Source of the DNA: Phocaeicola salanitronis DSM 18170
GTDB lineage: Bacteria; Bacteroidota; Bacteroidia; Bacteroidales; Bacteroidaceae
Length of the DNA: 64,000 nucleotides
Direction: 5' to 3'
Assembly: GCF_000190575.1 (NCBI RefSeq)
Contig: NC_015164.1
Span: 372,001 to 436,000 of the forward strand
Shown: piece by piece, positions 34,320-44,566 of the stretch
Numbering within the stretch: the stretch's first letter is position 1
Layout: each line of letters starts with the position of its first letter
Position numbers and translations under genes: made by a program
The notes under the pieces: generated by a model
Database searches by the model: none
The model's input: the letters and a program-made list of their open reading frames with translations, nothing else
Told to the model about the DNA's origin: nothing

Positions 34320-34609
34320 ATTCAAAGCTAATTAATTAACAAAACTCGGTTTAGGGCACTCAAAAGTGCCCTTTCAAAGGGGGATTCCCTAAATTGAGTG
34401 CTTACTCATGGCAGTTCTGTCTGGAACTTCATCGGAACTTTTTTCAAAAACATCTTTAACGGGTGCAGGGATTATGTTAACATGGTTCCTGGCAAAATCA
34501 CTTTGGCTGCCGGCCAATGTTAAATTCAAAACCAATTAATTAACAAAACTCGGTTTAGGGCACTGAAAAGTGCCCTTTCAAAGGGGGATGCCCTAAATTG
34601 AGTGCTTAC
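34203..34609 (+). repeat. Tandem 203-bp duplication of the IS66 right end
   Basis: 34203-34405 and 34407-34609 are the same 203-bp segment with about 8 differences. Each contains the end of tnpC, a GGGCACT/AGTGCCC hairpin and the terminal GCTTAC. Confidence 0.92.
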
Positions 34610-34618
34610 AATTTTTAG

Positions 34619-34988
34619 CTATAACTCTTAAAAGGATCGTATCAAGTTTGTATTGAATAATGATGCGACCCTATTTTGTCTATAAGAAGGTATGTAATTT
34701 AAACTGTGTCAGCAAAGAGTAAAATAACATATTAACTTTGCTAACATAGTTTTTAATATGACAATATGATATTATTTATTGCATTAAAATATAAAAAATA
34801 GAATTCCATTAAGCTTACGCCGTAAAATCTAAGATATTAGGTATTGTAATGGTTTCAGTATAGACCTTTTAAGATGCAAATAAATAAAATTGTTGTATTA
34901 TAATTTGATTTACATTTGGTTATTCTTAACTTTTAAGGAAAAATAAATCAACAAACAAGAACAAAAAAAAACTTATTCCATAATCAAT
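34619..34988. other. AT-rich gene-free interval
   Basis: 370 nt between the IS66 element and the helicase operon (which ends here). No gene and no strong hairpin; the last 70 nt are A-rich on the plus strand, giving a U-run on the operon's transcript. Confidence 0.5.
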
Positions 34989-37949
34989 TTAATTTTTATT
35001 GTATGGACATAAATCAATTGTCAGTTCTTTGAGCTGTTCATCCGAGAGATGCATATTTCTCAAAAGGCTCAACAGTTCTTCTTGGCGTGGCTGCCCCAGT
35101 GTCATGCGATACAAGGCAAGCACCTTAATAAGACGTTCGTACTTATATCGGTCACGACTGAGCGGATAAAGCGGAACAATACGTTCTATGTATTCCAATT
35201 TTGCCCGTTGTTCTTCCGTCAGTTCTGCTACAGGGAGACACCAATAAGGAACAATGTCCGAATGCATACCTTTCAAATTTGAATAGGCCATAGAGAACAA
35301 TTCATCCCAAGTATGATAAGTCTCACTGGCATATAATTTTACCACATTTCTACGAATGGCCAGGCACTTAAAGCGGTTGATACGACCTTCACGTTGCTCC
35401 AGATCCACAGGATTGGAAGGAAGGTTCCAGTGAACAATCTTTCTGGCATACCAATGAAAATCAAGACCTTCCTGGCCGATAGAGGTTGTGGAAAGCAGGA
35501 ATGGACGGAAAGGAGAATTGAATGCCTTACGGATATTGGTGGTACGTGCGACAGATTTGTCTGTGACTGTCTTATCAATAAATGGGATAGCAAAGTGGCA
35601 ACGCATCAGTTGTTTTTTCTCTTCCTTACCCAAAGAATCAGTGGTGTCTATGCTGAGATTGCTTGTGCCGATAATGGCATCTGTGACTACTTGTCCCAGT
35701 TTTTTATTCTCTGTTTGTGTCATGTGCAGATATTCATCAAGTACAGCCTGCAGATTCCCCATCGCACAATAATCAAGGACTGATTCGTAATAATCATCAT
35801 CGTTCTTTTTATTGTATATCAAGTCTATCACAGCTGCACTTTCAGGCTTGTTGAATACAGAGACTACTGCTTTGGCCACCATCTGGGCATCTTCTTCATT
35901 GCCAGATTGCCGATAAGCACATACCGCCGGTGAAGCGATGGCAATGTCCGTCATCACATCCAATGCATTTGAAGGTACATACAAGCCGGTCAAATCTTCT
36001 ACTGGCTTTCCATCCAGTATTTTCATGAGCGTAAGAACAAGTCTGGCGTTGTTTCGCCCTTGTTGTGGAAGGGTACGTATAAGCGAATTCTGCATAAATT
36101 CTTCTTGAATTCTCTGTTTGATAATTTTCCGGATTGAGGAAAGTTTCTCTCCATAAAATATAGTAGGAGAGAAAAGTCCAGCCAAAGTTTTGCAAGGATA
36201 CTCTAATATTCCGTCGGCTCTTAAACGATTCTCACCGTAACGGTTCTTCTTTTGAGAGGTATAGCGTATCTCTGGTTCTGTTTTCTTTAATTCTCCAAAA
36301 GTATATAACTCCGAATAATATGACATCATGATGGAAATCATTCTCGGTACCATTTCCCATGAAGAGAATAGGATAATCTTGGAGAAGTTGCGGGCTTCGT
36401 TACTCTCGAACATACCTCCGGCTTTATAGTATGGATTGGAGGCAGGAACCCAAAGTAACAACTGTGCTTTCTTCTCATGACGTGCTCCAAATACGAGGTC
36501 GTGGAGATACTTTAATTTCCCATTGGCAGCAGGGATGGGACGATAATTGTTGATGGCATACCTCGATAGAAGCAATGCGTCTATTTTCCCATATCTTTTT
36601 ACATCTGAATGTGATAATGCCGAAACAATTCGCTTCTTCAGTTCGTATTTATCCATAAAGGACAACAAATAGGGGGAAGATTTGACGTATTCCATGGGAA
36701 GATTTCCCAAACGTACTCTCGTATTTTCATGACTCAGACAATCCATCAGATGCTGCCCCTCCGCAAACGAAAGGATATCTTCCGTCATGACCTGCACATC
36801 ACTTACGCGGGAATCGTCTATAATGCCACTGTTGAACCGTTCCGTACGGCACATCACTCCATACAGAGCCTCTTCCGCTTCGTTCTTGGCAGACACAAGT
36901 GGTGTCAAATCAACCACATCCGTGCGTTTCAGCGCGGCAGAATAGGTGTGCCATATCAACTTGAACCGGTCGGCTTTATCTTTTGTAGCATATAGAAAAT
37001 CCATTACTTTCATAAAGTCCTGATAATGTTCGTCATTCCCATTCGTGTTCAGCTCCTCAAGGGTGGAATAAGGTTTGTAGGGCGTAGCGGAAAGCAACAG
37101 AATTTTTGTATTGGAGCGTTTGTCGTCAAAGAATTTGTTGGCTAGCATGGATTGCTCGTCATTGCCTTGTTCAAGCAGTGAATTGAAGCGTTGAAACTCA
37201 TCCATGATGACCAAGTCCGGATCGAGCATGTCTATACTGATTTCTGCGAAAATACGACGCAGCTTGTTAATCATGTCTGCCCGCTGACGATTGTCACAAC
37301 CATTCTGTGCATACTCAATCAGTTGATTGATGATACTGTCTGACAAAATAGTCTGTAACTTACCATGCATCTCACAAAGATAATCATCTCCGCATCCTTT
37401 GATTTTTTCGTTATAAATGTTCGTAAGCTCCTGCCAGTTTTTTACTTTACAGCTAAGAAAATCACTGATAACTTCCTTATACCCTTTGAATTGAGTCAGT
37501 CCGCATAAGATATCACACATCAAGGCACGTTCATTGGCCGTTCCTTGCGCACTGTAGAAACGGAAGGAAGTGGAAGGAGTCAGCGGAATGATTGATTCAG
37601 GCATTTCTCCCTGTTCATGCTGTTCTGTAATCCGTTTCTCAGCCAATTTGATATAAAGATGCTGCATTGACAGACGACTCTCACTGATGCTCATCCGATT
37701 TTCAACCCCTAATTTTTCAATGTTCTGGTCGGCTATGTTGGCATTCGAACAGATATAAACCACCTTAAAGAAGTCATCCTTATTCTGTTTGTGCCATTCA
37801 CGAACCAGGTTGATGACTTGTTTGGCCACGAACGTTTTGCCCAGTCCCACTTCATCAGCGAGCAATACCCGACGGTGGCCTAATTCTTTATAGATATGCA
37901 GGATACGATTTGCGGTGGCACGCTGAAAATCTTTTACTTCCTGACTCAT
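34989..37949 (-). CDS. SF2 (SNF2/DEAD-like) helicase, Azaca-like defence gene
   Basis: 986 residues. Motif I is ADEVGLGKTFVA (31-42), motif II LVIMDEFQRF, motif III LLLSATPYKP, and the C-terminal domain shows TTSIGQEGLDFHW and DLEQREGRINRF. A long insert lies between the two RecA-like domains. It would unwind or translocate on DNA using ATP. It is the last gene of an operon and overlaps the PLD gene by 4 nt. A helicase of this kind with a PLD nuclease and a DUF6361-like protein is the composition I recall for the Azaca defence system. Confidence 0.85.
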   Translation of the reverse strand: MSQEVKDFQRATANRILHIYKELGHRRVLLADEVGLGKTFVAKQVINLVREWHKQNKDDFFKVVYICSNANIADQNIEKLGVENRMSISESRLSMQHLYIKLAEKRITEQHEQGEMPESIIPLTPSTSFRFYSAQGTANERALMCDILCGLTQFKGYKEVISDFLSCKVKNWQELTNIYNEKIKGCGDDYLCEMHGKLQTILSDSIINQLIEYAQNGCDNRQRADMINKLRRIFAEISIDMLDPDLVIMDEFQRFNSLLEQGNDEQSMLANKFFDDKRSNTKILLLSATPYKPYSTLEELNTNGNDEHYQDFMKVMDFLYATKDKADRFKLIWHTYSAALKRTDVVDLTPLVSAKNEAEEALYGVMCRTERFNSGIIDDSRVSDVQVMTEDILSFAEGQHLMDCLSHENTRVRLGNLPMEYVKSSPYLLSFMDKYELKKRIVSALSHSDVKRYGKIDALLLSRYAINNYRPIPAANGKLKYLHDLVFGARHEKKAQLLLWVPASNPYYKAGGMFESNEARNFSKIILFSSWEMVPRMISIMMSYYSELYTFGELKKTEPEIRYTSQKKNRYGENRLRADGILEYPCKTLAGLFSPTIFYGEKLSSIRKIIKQRIQEEFMQNSLIRTLPQQGRNNARLVLTLMKILDGKPVEDLTGLYVPSNALDVMTDIAIASPAVCAYRQSGNEEDAQMVAKAVVSVFNKPESAAVIDLIYNKKNDDDYYESVLDYCAMGNLQAVLDEYLHMTQTENKKLGQVVTDAIIGTSNLSIDTTDSLGKEEKKQLMRCHFAIPFIDKTVTDKSVARTTNIRKAFNSPFRPFLLSTTSIGQEGLDFHWYARKIVHWNLPSNPVDLEQREGRINRFKCLAIRRNVVKLYASETYHTWDELFSMAYSNLKGMHSDIVPYWCLPVAELTEEQRAKLEYIERIVPLYPLSRDRYKYERLIKVLALYRMTLGQPRQEELLSLLRNMHLSDEQLKELTIDLCPYNKN

Positions 37950-39730
37950 AAGCGTTTGATTTGTTTAAGAACGTTTTCAAATGTGTTATACATCTCCATG
38001 AAATGGTCCGGGATGACCGTCTCGTCTGCTTTCTCAACAATTTGCCGGATAGAAGCGATGCGGTCAGGGTCTTTATAGGCCATTTTCACCATGTCCTCAT
38101 AAAGTGAGGTGCTGATTTGCTGTTCCAGAGAGGACGTGTTATCATTGGCCAGCTCCTTTTCCAGTTGCTGGCTTTCCAATATATACGGTTCCACCTCATC
38201 TGTCAGCATGAATGCCAAATAGTTGATGAACTTTCCTTTCGTATTGATAAAGGAACGGAATATCGCTTTGTCCCGTTCTTCGACTGCTATTCCTTCCGTC
38301 TGTATTTTTATCAGACGGCGCAAGTCCCCAATTCGTATTGTATAGAATTCTGTCAATGAATCCAGTGGTATCTCTTTAAATGTCAAGTCGTCAGTCAAAA
38401 TTTGTTCTTTACCATCACATCCTAAAGGACAAAGAAAAACAGGCTCCGAAGGTATCTTGTGAGTCAGGCATTGAATGGTAATAGTATAGCCTCCGTCATC
38501 AGACGTAACTTGTGCCTGCTGAATGGCCGAAATCGCACGACGCAACATCAATTCGTTGGTGACATCCTCTTTTCCACCGTCTTCCTCTGGTACCGAAATG
38601 ACCTGCTCGAACATACATTCCTTACTGTCGTTAATCAGTTCACTTCGGTATTTTTCATACGAGGATTTGTAAGGGGCGAACTTCAGGTGCAGCAAAAACT
38701 CCACATTCCGCCCGAATCCATTCATAGTAGCATTGGTAGAACCGAGATATAGATGATTATAACTAAGATTGCCTTCGTACCGGCGTACGAAATACACTTT
38801 CTCGTGCAAGTCGACAGCCACATCTTTTTCCACCTTGTCGGTCAGTACTTCCTTGGGAGCGTAGACACCGTCATTAAACAAGTTTATGACTTCTTGCGTA
38901 ACCGAAGCCTGTCGTGTGATGAGTGTCTTTTTAGCACCTGGACTGCAACTGACCATCTGATTCAAGATATTCTTGTCCACGAAAGGGGAGATGACCAGCA
39001 TTTCTACCGCATGATTCAGCATACTTTGTTCAAAGCACTTTGTATATCCATCATATCTAGGTATCCCCATAGGGAAAAACTCGTAATCCTCAAAAGGAGA
39101 ATCGGTAAGGTCAAATCGTTCAATGCTGTCAATGTCCTTACAGAGTGAACGCATATTTTTACGGATAGTACGGTTATCGGCTTTTGCGATTAACCATGTG
39201 AGGAAGTCTACAAGCGGTGCATGCTTGACTTGCGCTTCTCGGGTGGCCGGTTTGGCACCGATTTTACCAATAAGTTCACATACCACGTCCAGGTCGTTGG
39301 AACCGGTAAGGTTACGGGAAAGGACAATCAGTTTGATTTGCTGGGCACCGGTGTCTGGGTTCGTTTCTTTGATGAGCCATACTTTAGGATGAAAATTGAC
39401 GAAACCACCCCCTTTTGCTTGCAGTGTTATCTGTACAACGCTCTGCTCCAGGAGTGAATACACTTTGGAATTGGCCTGCGGTACCGACATACATCCGGCA
39501 TTGCAGAAAACGGCAAACTTGCCAGCCGATTGATTGATCGTCTCCAGTATCAGGTGAGGAGAGCGCATGGCCGTTTCCGTCAAATCGGTCATCGTACCCA
39601 ACATAAAAGGAACCGACAATAGGGAAGGCATGTCCAGACTGTAGGTAGTACAAACCGCATAATCTATCACAAAACCATCGCTTTGCAACACATCCGTATA
39701 GACAATGTCATTCCATAATGCATCAGCCAT
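37946..39730 (-). CDS. Phospholipase-D-family nuclease
   Basis: 594 residues with two HKD-like half-sites: FHPKVWLIKETN followed by LIVLSRNLTGSND (about 112-165), and LHEKVYFVRR followed by HLYLGSTNATMNG (about 305-335). The second is clean (HxK and GSTN); the first has SRNLT in place of GSxN, as in other restriction-type PLD proteins. It would cut phosphodiester bonds in DNA. It overlaps the genes on both sides by 4 and 8 nt, so expression is tightly coupled to the helicase and the DUF6361-like protein. Confidence 0.85.
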   Translation of the reverse strand: MADALWNDIVYTDVLQSDGFVIDYAVCTTYSLDMPSLLSVPFMLGTMTDLTETAMRSPHLILETINQSAGKFAVFCNAGCMSVPQANSKVYSLLEQSVVQITLQAKGGGFVNFHPKVWLIKETNPDTGAQQIKLIVLSRNLTGSNDLDVVCELIGKIGAKPATREAQVKHAPLVDFLTWLIAKADNRTIRKNMRSLCKDIDSIERFDLTDSPFEDYEFFPMGIPRYDGYTKCFEQSMLNHAVEMLVISPFVDKNILNQMVSCSPGAKKTLITRQASVTQEVINLFNDGVYAPKEVLTDKVEKDVAVDLHEKVYFVRRYEGNLSYNHLYLGSTNATMNGFGRNVEFLLHLKFAPYKSSYEKYRSELINDSKECMFEQVISVPEEDGGKEDVTNELMLRRAISAIQQAQVTSDDGGYTITIQCLTHKIPSEPVFLCPLGCDGKEQILTDDLTFKEIPLDSLTEFYTIRIGDLRRLIKIQTEGIAVEERDKAIFRSFINTKGKFINYLAFMLTDEVEPYILESQQLEKELANDNTSSLEQQISTSLYEDMVKMAYKDPDRIASIRQIVEKADETVIPDHFMEMYNTFENVLKQIKRL

Positions 39731-40901
39731 TGACCGCCTCCTTTCTTAATTCCTCGGCAAAGGTCTTTACCGTTTCCCATCGGTAGGTGAGTTTATAGTA
39801 GTGTATGCGGTTCTTCTTGTCGTAAATATATGCAGGATTTCCTATTTTTCTGCGATTTCCCTTTACTCTTCGTTCCCGGTTGATAATCAACTGATCCAAA
39901 CCTCCATCTTCTTCAATGTCATTGGCTGCAATGCGTTCCGCAATCTCTTTGCAGAACCATTTTCCACTGTTCTCCCGTATACTTACGGCATTCAGTACTT
40001 CGTCTATATCTGTACCACTATTCCGGTATTCTTCGAGTTTCTCCAGAAACTTAGTTCGCATTTCTTCATCCTGATATTTCGAATAGATATAGTTATATCG
40101 GATGTGTACCATATATATAAAATCAGCGAAACGTCGGGCCAGGTCTTGCAGTTCTCCAATCTCCTGCGGCAACTGGCGGGAGGGAATCTGTTCAAAACTA
40201 TCGGCTATCACAAAGTCAGGATGATCTACGATGTAACGTAATAAGGTACCTTGACATGTTTCTGCGTTCAGAATGTGGTCCACAATGAAGTCTTTATCCT
40301 CTACGGTCAGGTCTAATGTACATTTCTGGGTAAAATCATAATCCACATTAGGGAAAGCGCAGAACTGGAACAAGCCAGACTTCTCATCTGCATCATCATT
40401 CGTATCTTCGTCATCTGTCTTGGTTACCTTAGGCCCATTGTGCAAGGTCTTTGAAGTGTAATAGATTAATTCATACAACTGTGGACTGCGTAAGATGCCA
40501 AAAGTCTGCAATCCTGAATTGTAGATGTATGCCGGATCATATTTTACATAACTGTTTGTATTTTTACCAATTATCTCACTTCCCGTGATGCCTCGTTTGT
40601 CCGCACTGCCTTCGTAAAGATTCTTTGTCATGATGCGTTCCAGCCGGATAATTTCCGCTTTCACCTCCGACAAACGGTTATATCGTTTTTCGGTTGCCTT
40701 GCGATAGAGTTGCGGCATGAGCGAGAAATATTTCATGTGCTTTTGCAGGGTAGATATTCCGGGGAACATACGGTCCGCGAAGGCATCACGGATACGGCCA
40801 ATGCCGAGTTCGTCGAGGGCTACAGATTCCGAAGTCATTTTCAATACTTGCATGACTCGGGTTTGTTCTTCTCGGTTGCTGTGTATATATCCTAATTTCA
40901 T
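39723..40901 (-). CDS. DUF6361-like protein
   Basis: 392 residues. MKLGYIHSNREEQTRVMQVL, DELGIGRIRDAFADRMFPGI and SLMPQLYRK form the start of what I recall as DUF6361: proteins that open with this segment and are found in defence operons. The C-terminal part ends in a small basic domain (RRVKGNRRKIGN) and a possible winged fold. No catalytic motif is seen. It overlaps both neighbours (8 and 4 nt). It may specify the target for the PLD nuclease and helicase. Confidence 0.75.
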   Translation of the reverse strand: MKLGYIHSNREEQTRVMQVLKMTSESVALDELGIGRIRDAFADRMFPGISTLQKHMKYFSLMPQLYRKATEKRYNRLSEVKAEIIRLERIMTKNLYEGSADKRGITGSEIIGKNTNSYVKYDPAYIYNSGLQTFGILRSPQLYELIYYTSKTLHNGPKVTKTDDEDTNDDADEKSGLFQFCAFPNVDYDFTQKCTLDLTVEDKDFIVDHILNAETCQGTLLRYIVDHPDFVIADSFEQIPSRQLPQEIGELQDLARRFADFIYMVHIRYNYIYSKYQDEEMRTKFLEKLEEYRNSGTDIDEVLNAVSIRENSGKWFCKEIAERIAANDIEEDGGLDQLIINRERRVKGNRRKIGNPAYIYDKKNRIHYYKLTYRWETVKTFAEELRKEAVNG

Positions 40902-43612
40902 AAAATTGCTAATAATGATTTTTTTATCGTTTCCTGATTCACTGTATCTGTCGTAGAAATGCGAAGCAGGCGAAGTCCTATGTTGGTGAAGATCTGATCT
41001 TTCAACGCATCACGTGATTGTTGGGCGCCATTCTCTTTATGGAAATGCCATCCGTCCACTTCTATGGCACAGATCGGCTGTTTGGTCAGGGAGTTATAAA
41101 GCAGAAAATCCACATGTGAGAATGGACTTTCGGCAAACGCTTTTTCTTTATCTTCCAGTTGATTCCAGTCGGCAATAAGTCTGGACAGTGGATAATGACA
41201 AAGTACTCCTGTATGGGGCAAACCTAATTCAGCAATAGCTTTTAACAGGATATTGTATATTAGATTCTCTGATAAATGTTCAGAGACGGCAGGATGAGCA
41301 GTTTCGTAAGCCAATCTTTCTGCTGTATATTGCTGATAGAGCAAATCAAAAACAGAATGCAATTTACTGGATTTCACTTCAAAATTGTTGTACTGAATAT
41401 AACTGATTAGCTGGCTGAGATTGGAATCCTCTGGCATTTCATTTCCGTTTGTAACCAGACATAATTTGGTCTTAGCACGTGAAATGGCCACATTAAGCAA
41501 ATTGGCGTCATCCGAAAATTCGGTAGGAGAGTTGTCTACCATACTCATAATGATGGTGTCACATTCCCGCCCTTGGTACTTATGTACTGTACTGGCTATG
41601 TCTTTTCCGATGGTTTTGTTGATTGCTTCAGCTTGTGCCCGATACGGAGTAATAATACCTATGCTTTCCGACTCTGCACATTCCGGTAACACCTCTTGCG
41701 TAATGACATCTATTTCACGTTGGTTGAAATGTCCTCTGGCATGGTTGCCGGGTACAGTTCGCATCACTTGCAATACATCTTTTTCTCCTTCGTCTGTAGT
41801 CATGGCAACTAGTTCTCCATTGTAAAAGCGCTGATTACAGAACTCTATGATTTTCGGATGGCAACGATAATGTTCTCTAAGCAGTGTTACTGGCGCATCT
41901 CGAAATATTTCTACGCACGATTGTAGGAAACTGTGTGTGACAGCATTGTATCGGTCGTCCACTTGATATGTGGTCTGAATAGCCTTCAACGCCAATTCTT
42001 CTTCTCGGCTTACCACATTGGGTAACTGTTTATCGTCACCCACAATCACGGCGTTCATGGCACATGATAGAGCCAGAGCCCCCGTCTTAATATCCACTTG
42101 TGAAGCTTCGTCCATAATCACATAGTCAAATACCAGGTCTTTACTTATACAGCTTTTGGCCGAATAAGTGGTACTGAGCACAACCGGATATTCTTTCATG
42201 AACTCTTCTGTTCTGGGCTTAATATCCTTGATCGTAAATTTTTTCCTTTGTCCGGTATTATACCGTTTAGCAATCTTATCCTTCAATAGTTGCAGAGAAG
42301 AGGAGCGAAGTTCTTTCATACTCTTCTGGATATCTATGCTTTGGAGTGCCGAAGCAATCGATTCCAGCTCTTGCTCTAATTCTGTTTTTCGAGAAAAGTA
42401 ATAGGCCGACTCCAAACTGTGTATGACATCTATTGCTTTTCTATTTAAAAATGTCAATATTTTAGTTCCTAATGAAAAAGCCCATTGCAATCTAAACCAT
42501 AAACCTGGCTTATGTCCGTTCTCAACCATCATCTGATAGCGGTTGAGCAATTTCATAAGTTTAGTCGATGGTTTGCCATTCAACCATTCATCTTCTGTAT
42601 GGTTGTCTTCCCGCATTTCGTTGTATTTCGATTCTTTTAATAGGGCATCATATTCTGCCTTTAGTTTGGCCTGCCGGAGTTGTCCATCAAATCCTTGTGA
42701 AACGGCTTGAAGTGAGTCTTTCGCCAGATTCTTTGTAGTTGTTTGTTCTTCTAGCTTCCAATCTGTCATAGTAGGATACTCTGGCTGGTTGGCGATGAAT
42801 GTTTCTTTGTTTTGTACACTGCCCAGTTGGGCCACAAGGAAGCCAAGTCCTTCTCCCTTTAGCTTCTCAGCTACATTCTCTACAGCCGAGTTATTGTTTG
42901 ATACGACTAATATCGTTTTACCTTTCATCAGCAGATTGGCAATGATATTCAGTATCGTCTGTGTCTTACCGGTTCCCGGAGGTCCCTGAATAATGCTTAC
43001 CTGATGTGTCAATGCTGCTTCTACGGCCGCTTTTTGGCTGGCATTGCATCCAAACGGATAATAGACTTGTTTGGGCATGGGGTAAGTTGCCAATTTTGTT
43101 TTGTCACCTAGGTATTGAGCCAAGGGAACATTGTCACGCTTCACATCTACCAATTCATATTGTTTGGATAGAATACTTTCATCATCTTTTTCCGCAATCA
43201 GTCCTGTTTCATCAGCCAGTTTGCGAAGATAATCCCAAATAGAACCTCCATTTTTGTCAATCGGGGTACGGGTAATATAGACCTCGTTTCCTTCTAGATT
43301 CTCATAGTAGCCATTGTCATAGGTCACTCGATAAAAAATGTAGCGACCATCTGTAAAACGTAGTAATTCTGTAACATTGTTAATGTGTTTATTATTGATG
43401 TATAGCCCTTTTTCTCCAAGATTGATTGTATCAGGATGTGTTAGATAAAGTAAACGTGACGGATTGTAATTGAATACACGTGGTGATGACGAAAACTGAA
43501 CAGTCCAAAGTCCATTCTTGTTTTGATAAATAGAAGAAACACGTTCGGTGACAAACATTTGCTTGTCACCGCGTCTCTCTAAATCTATAATCATGTATTG
43601 GTATGGGTTCAT
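40898..43612 (-). CDS. SF1 (UPF1-like) helicase with C-terminal DUF2726-type nuclease
   Basis: 904 residues. Walker A is IQGPPGTGKTQT (208-219), Walker B YVIMDEASQVD near 500, then VGDDKQLPNV, LREHYRCHP and HKYQGRECDTIIMS, a full UPF1/Dna2-like set. The last 75 residues (FSHVDFLLYN, ICAIEVDGWHFH, RDALKDQIF, LRLLRIST) form a DUF2726/Vsr-like nuclease. The N-terminal 180 residues are unrecognised. It overlaps the DUF6361-like gene by 4 nt. This gene is an addition to the core I recall for Azaca. Confidence 0.88.
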   Translation of the reverse strand: MNPYQYMIIDLERRGDKQMFVTERVSSIYQNKNGLWTVQFSSSPRVFNYNPSRLLYLTHPDTINLGEKGLYINNKHINNVTELLRFTDGRYIFYRVTYDNGYYENLEGNEVYITRTPIDKNGGSIWDYLRKLADETGLIAEKDDESILSKQYELVDVKRDNVPLAQYLGDKTKLATYPMPKQVYYPFGCNASQKAAVEAALTHQVSIIQGPPGTGKTQTILNIIANLLMKGKTILVVSNNNSAVENVAEKLKGEGLGFLVAQLGSVQNKETFIANQPEYPTMTDWKLEEQTTTKNLAKDSLQAVSQGFDGQLRQAKLKAEYDALLKESKYNEMREDNHTEDEWLNGKPSTKLMKLLNRYQMMVENGHKPGLWFRLQWAFSLGTKILTFLNRKAIDVIHSLESAYYFSRKTELEQELESIASALQSIDIQKSMKELRSSSLQLLKDKIAKRYNTGQRKKFTIKDIKPRTEEFMKEYPVVLSTTYSAKSCISKDLVFDYVIMDEASQVDIKTGALALSCAMNAVIVGDDKQLPNVVSREEELALKAIQTTYQVDDRYNAVTHSFLQSCVEIFRDAPVTLLREHYRCHPKIIEFCNQRFYNGELVAMTTDEGEKDVLQVMRTVPGNHARGHFNQREIDVITQEVLPECAESESIGIITPYRAQAEAINKTIGKDIASTVHKYQGRECDTIIMSMVDNSPTEFSDDANLLNVAISRAKTKLCLVTNGNEMPEDSNLSQLISYIQYNNFEVKSSKLHSVFDLLYQQYTAERLAYETAHPAVSEHLSENLIYNILLKAIAELGLPHTGVLCHYPLSRLIADWNQLEDKEKAFAESPFSHVDFLLYNSLTKQPICAIEVDGWHFHKENGAQQSRDALKDQIFTNIGLRLLRISTTDTVNQETIKKSLLAIL

Positions 43613-43618
43613 ATCAAA

Positions 43619-44221
43619 TTAATCATCTAATATTTTGGCTACATCTTCTTTAGACCAAGTTCCTTTCAGTTTAGTCTTGAAATCGTCAATATTGTCAGCT
43701 GAGGTTACGAGCATTTTATAAAAAGCTGCGTTTTGGAAAATTATATCTTTTGCGTCATCGTTCTGTATAACAGGTTTTATTATTTTATCAATGACGTCTC
43801 CTGCTCTTTCTTTCAGCCTACCATATTTTCTTAGATTTAATTCAAGAATCTTAAATCTATTTACATCCATTACTATGTTGCTATTGCAATAAGAGTCACG
43901 AATGACAGAAAGCACATGAGTTAATTTAGAGCCATCGATATTTTTTACAATTTTAGTTGTATAATCATTTATGGCTACATTGCCACTTGCTATTCGTTCA
44001 CATACTAATCCTCCAAAATTATTGATGATATCAGGTATAGGCTTCATGCAGTCATTTTCAATGAGAGCATTAATAATACGGTGACAATAATCGGTTGAAT
44101 AATTTCCTATTGTATTTATTAAATCTGTTTCTTTTACAGAAAGAAGAAGAATTTTTGTCGCTGTTTTATTAATTAAATCTGGTAAATTTCTATACATCTT
44201 TTGTAATACATTCAAAATCAA
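43619..44221 (-). CDS. Unknown helical protein, first gene of the helicase-nuclease operon
   Basis: 200 residues from ATG 44221, or 192 from ATG 44197 (MYRNLPDLINKT). It looks all-helical, with no recognised domain and no enzyme motif. Its base composition is AT-richer than the four genes after it. The stop lies 6 nt before the SF1 helicase start, so it is probably part of that operon and may be a regulator or adaptor. Confidence 0.6.
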   Translation of the reverse strand: MILNVLQKMYRNLPDLINKTATKILLLSVKETDLINTIGNYSTDYCHRIINALIENDCMKPIPDIINNFGGLVCERIASGNVAINDYTTKIVKNIDGSKLTHVLSVIRDSYCNSNIVMDVNRFKILELNLRKYGRLKERAGDVIDKIIKPVIQNDDAKDIIFQNAAFYKMLVTSADNIDDFKTKLKGTWSKEDVAKILDD

Positions 44222-44514
44222 TACTATACAAAATCCATATTGCTTCTAAGAAACAAATTAGAAACAAAACTGTCTTTTTTGATAATTCTGTGTTTTTTTC
44301 TTTTCATTTGATTTCATTCTTTGCACTTGGTAACATTTGAGTGTCTCGACAAGCAGACTTACGGCTCAAACATCCCCTTGCAAAATCGTCTGACTTTCCC
44401 AATGGCTATTTTTGCAGCCAAAAGAAAAAAACACATTATATGGTTCAATGGCGACAGGATAATGCAAAGATACAACTTTCCATCAATAGGCAGTCACATT
44501 TTCCTGCCTAAATA

Positions 44515-44566
44515 CAGTTTAGTTTAATTTAGCCTATATATAGAGCTAATAAACCAAACTAAACTG
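44515..44566. repeat. Imperfect 52-bp inverted repeat
   Basis: CAGTTTAGTTT (44515-44525) and AAACTAAACTG (44556-44566) are perfect 11-bp arms; inner sequence also pairs in part (TTTAGC with GCTAATAAA). The centre is TATATATAG. Confidence 0.75.

Larger units (their letters stand above)
31695..34609 (+). mobile_element. IS66-family insertion sequence
   Basis: Ends: GTAAGC at 31695 and GCTTAC ending at 34609, with inverted repeats of the form GTAAGCA(G/C)TCAA. AATTTTTAG is present on both sides (31686-31694 and 34610-34618), an 8-9 bp target duplication as expected for IS66. It carries the usual three genes. The right end is present twice (34405 and 34609), and the target duplication matches only the outer one. 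Confidence 0.9.
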
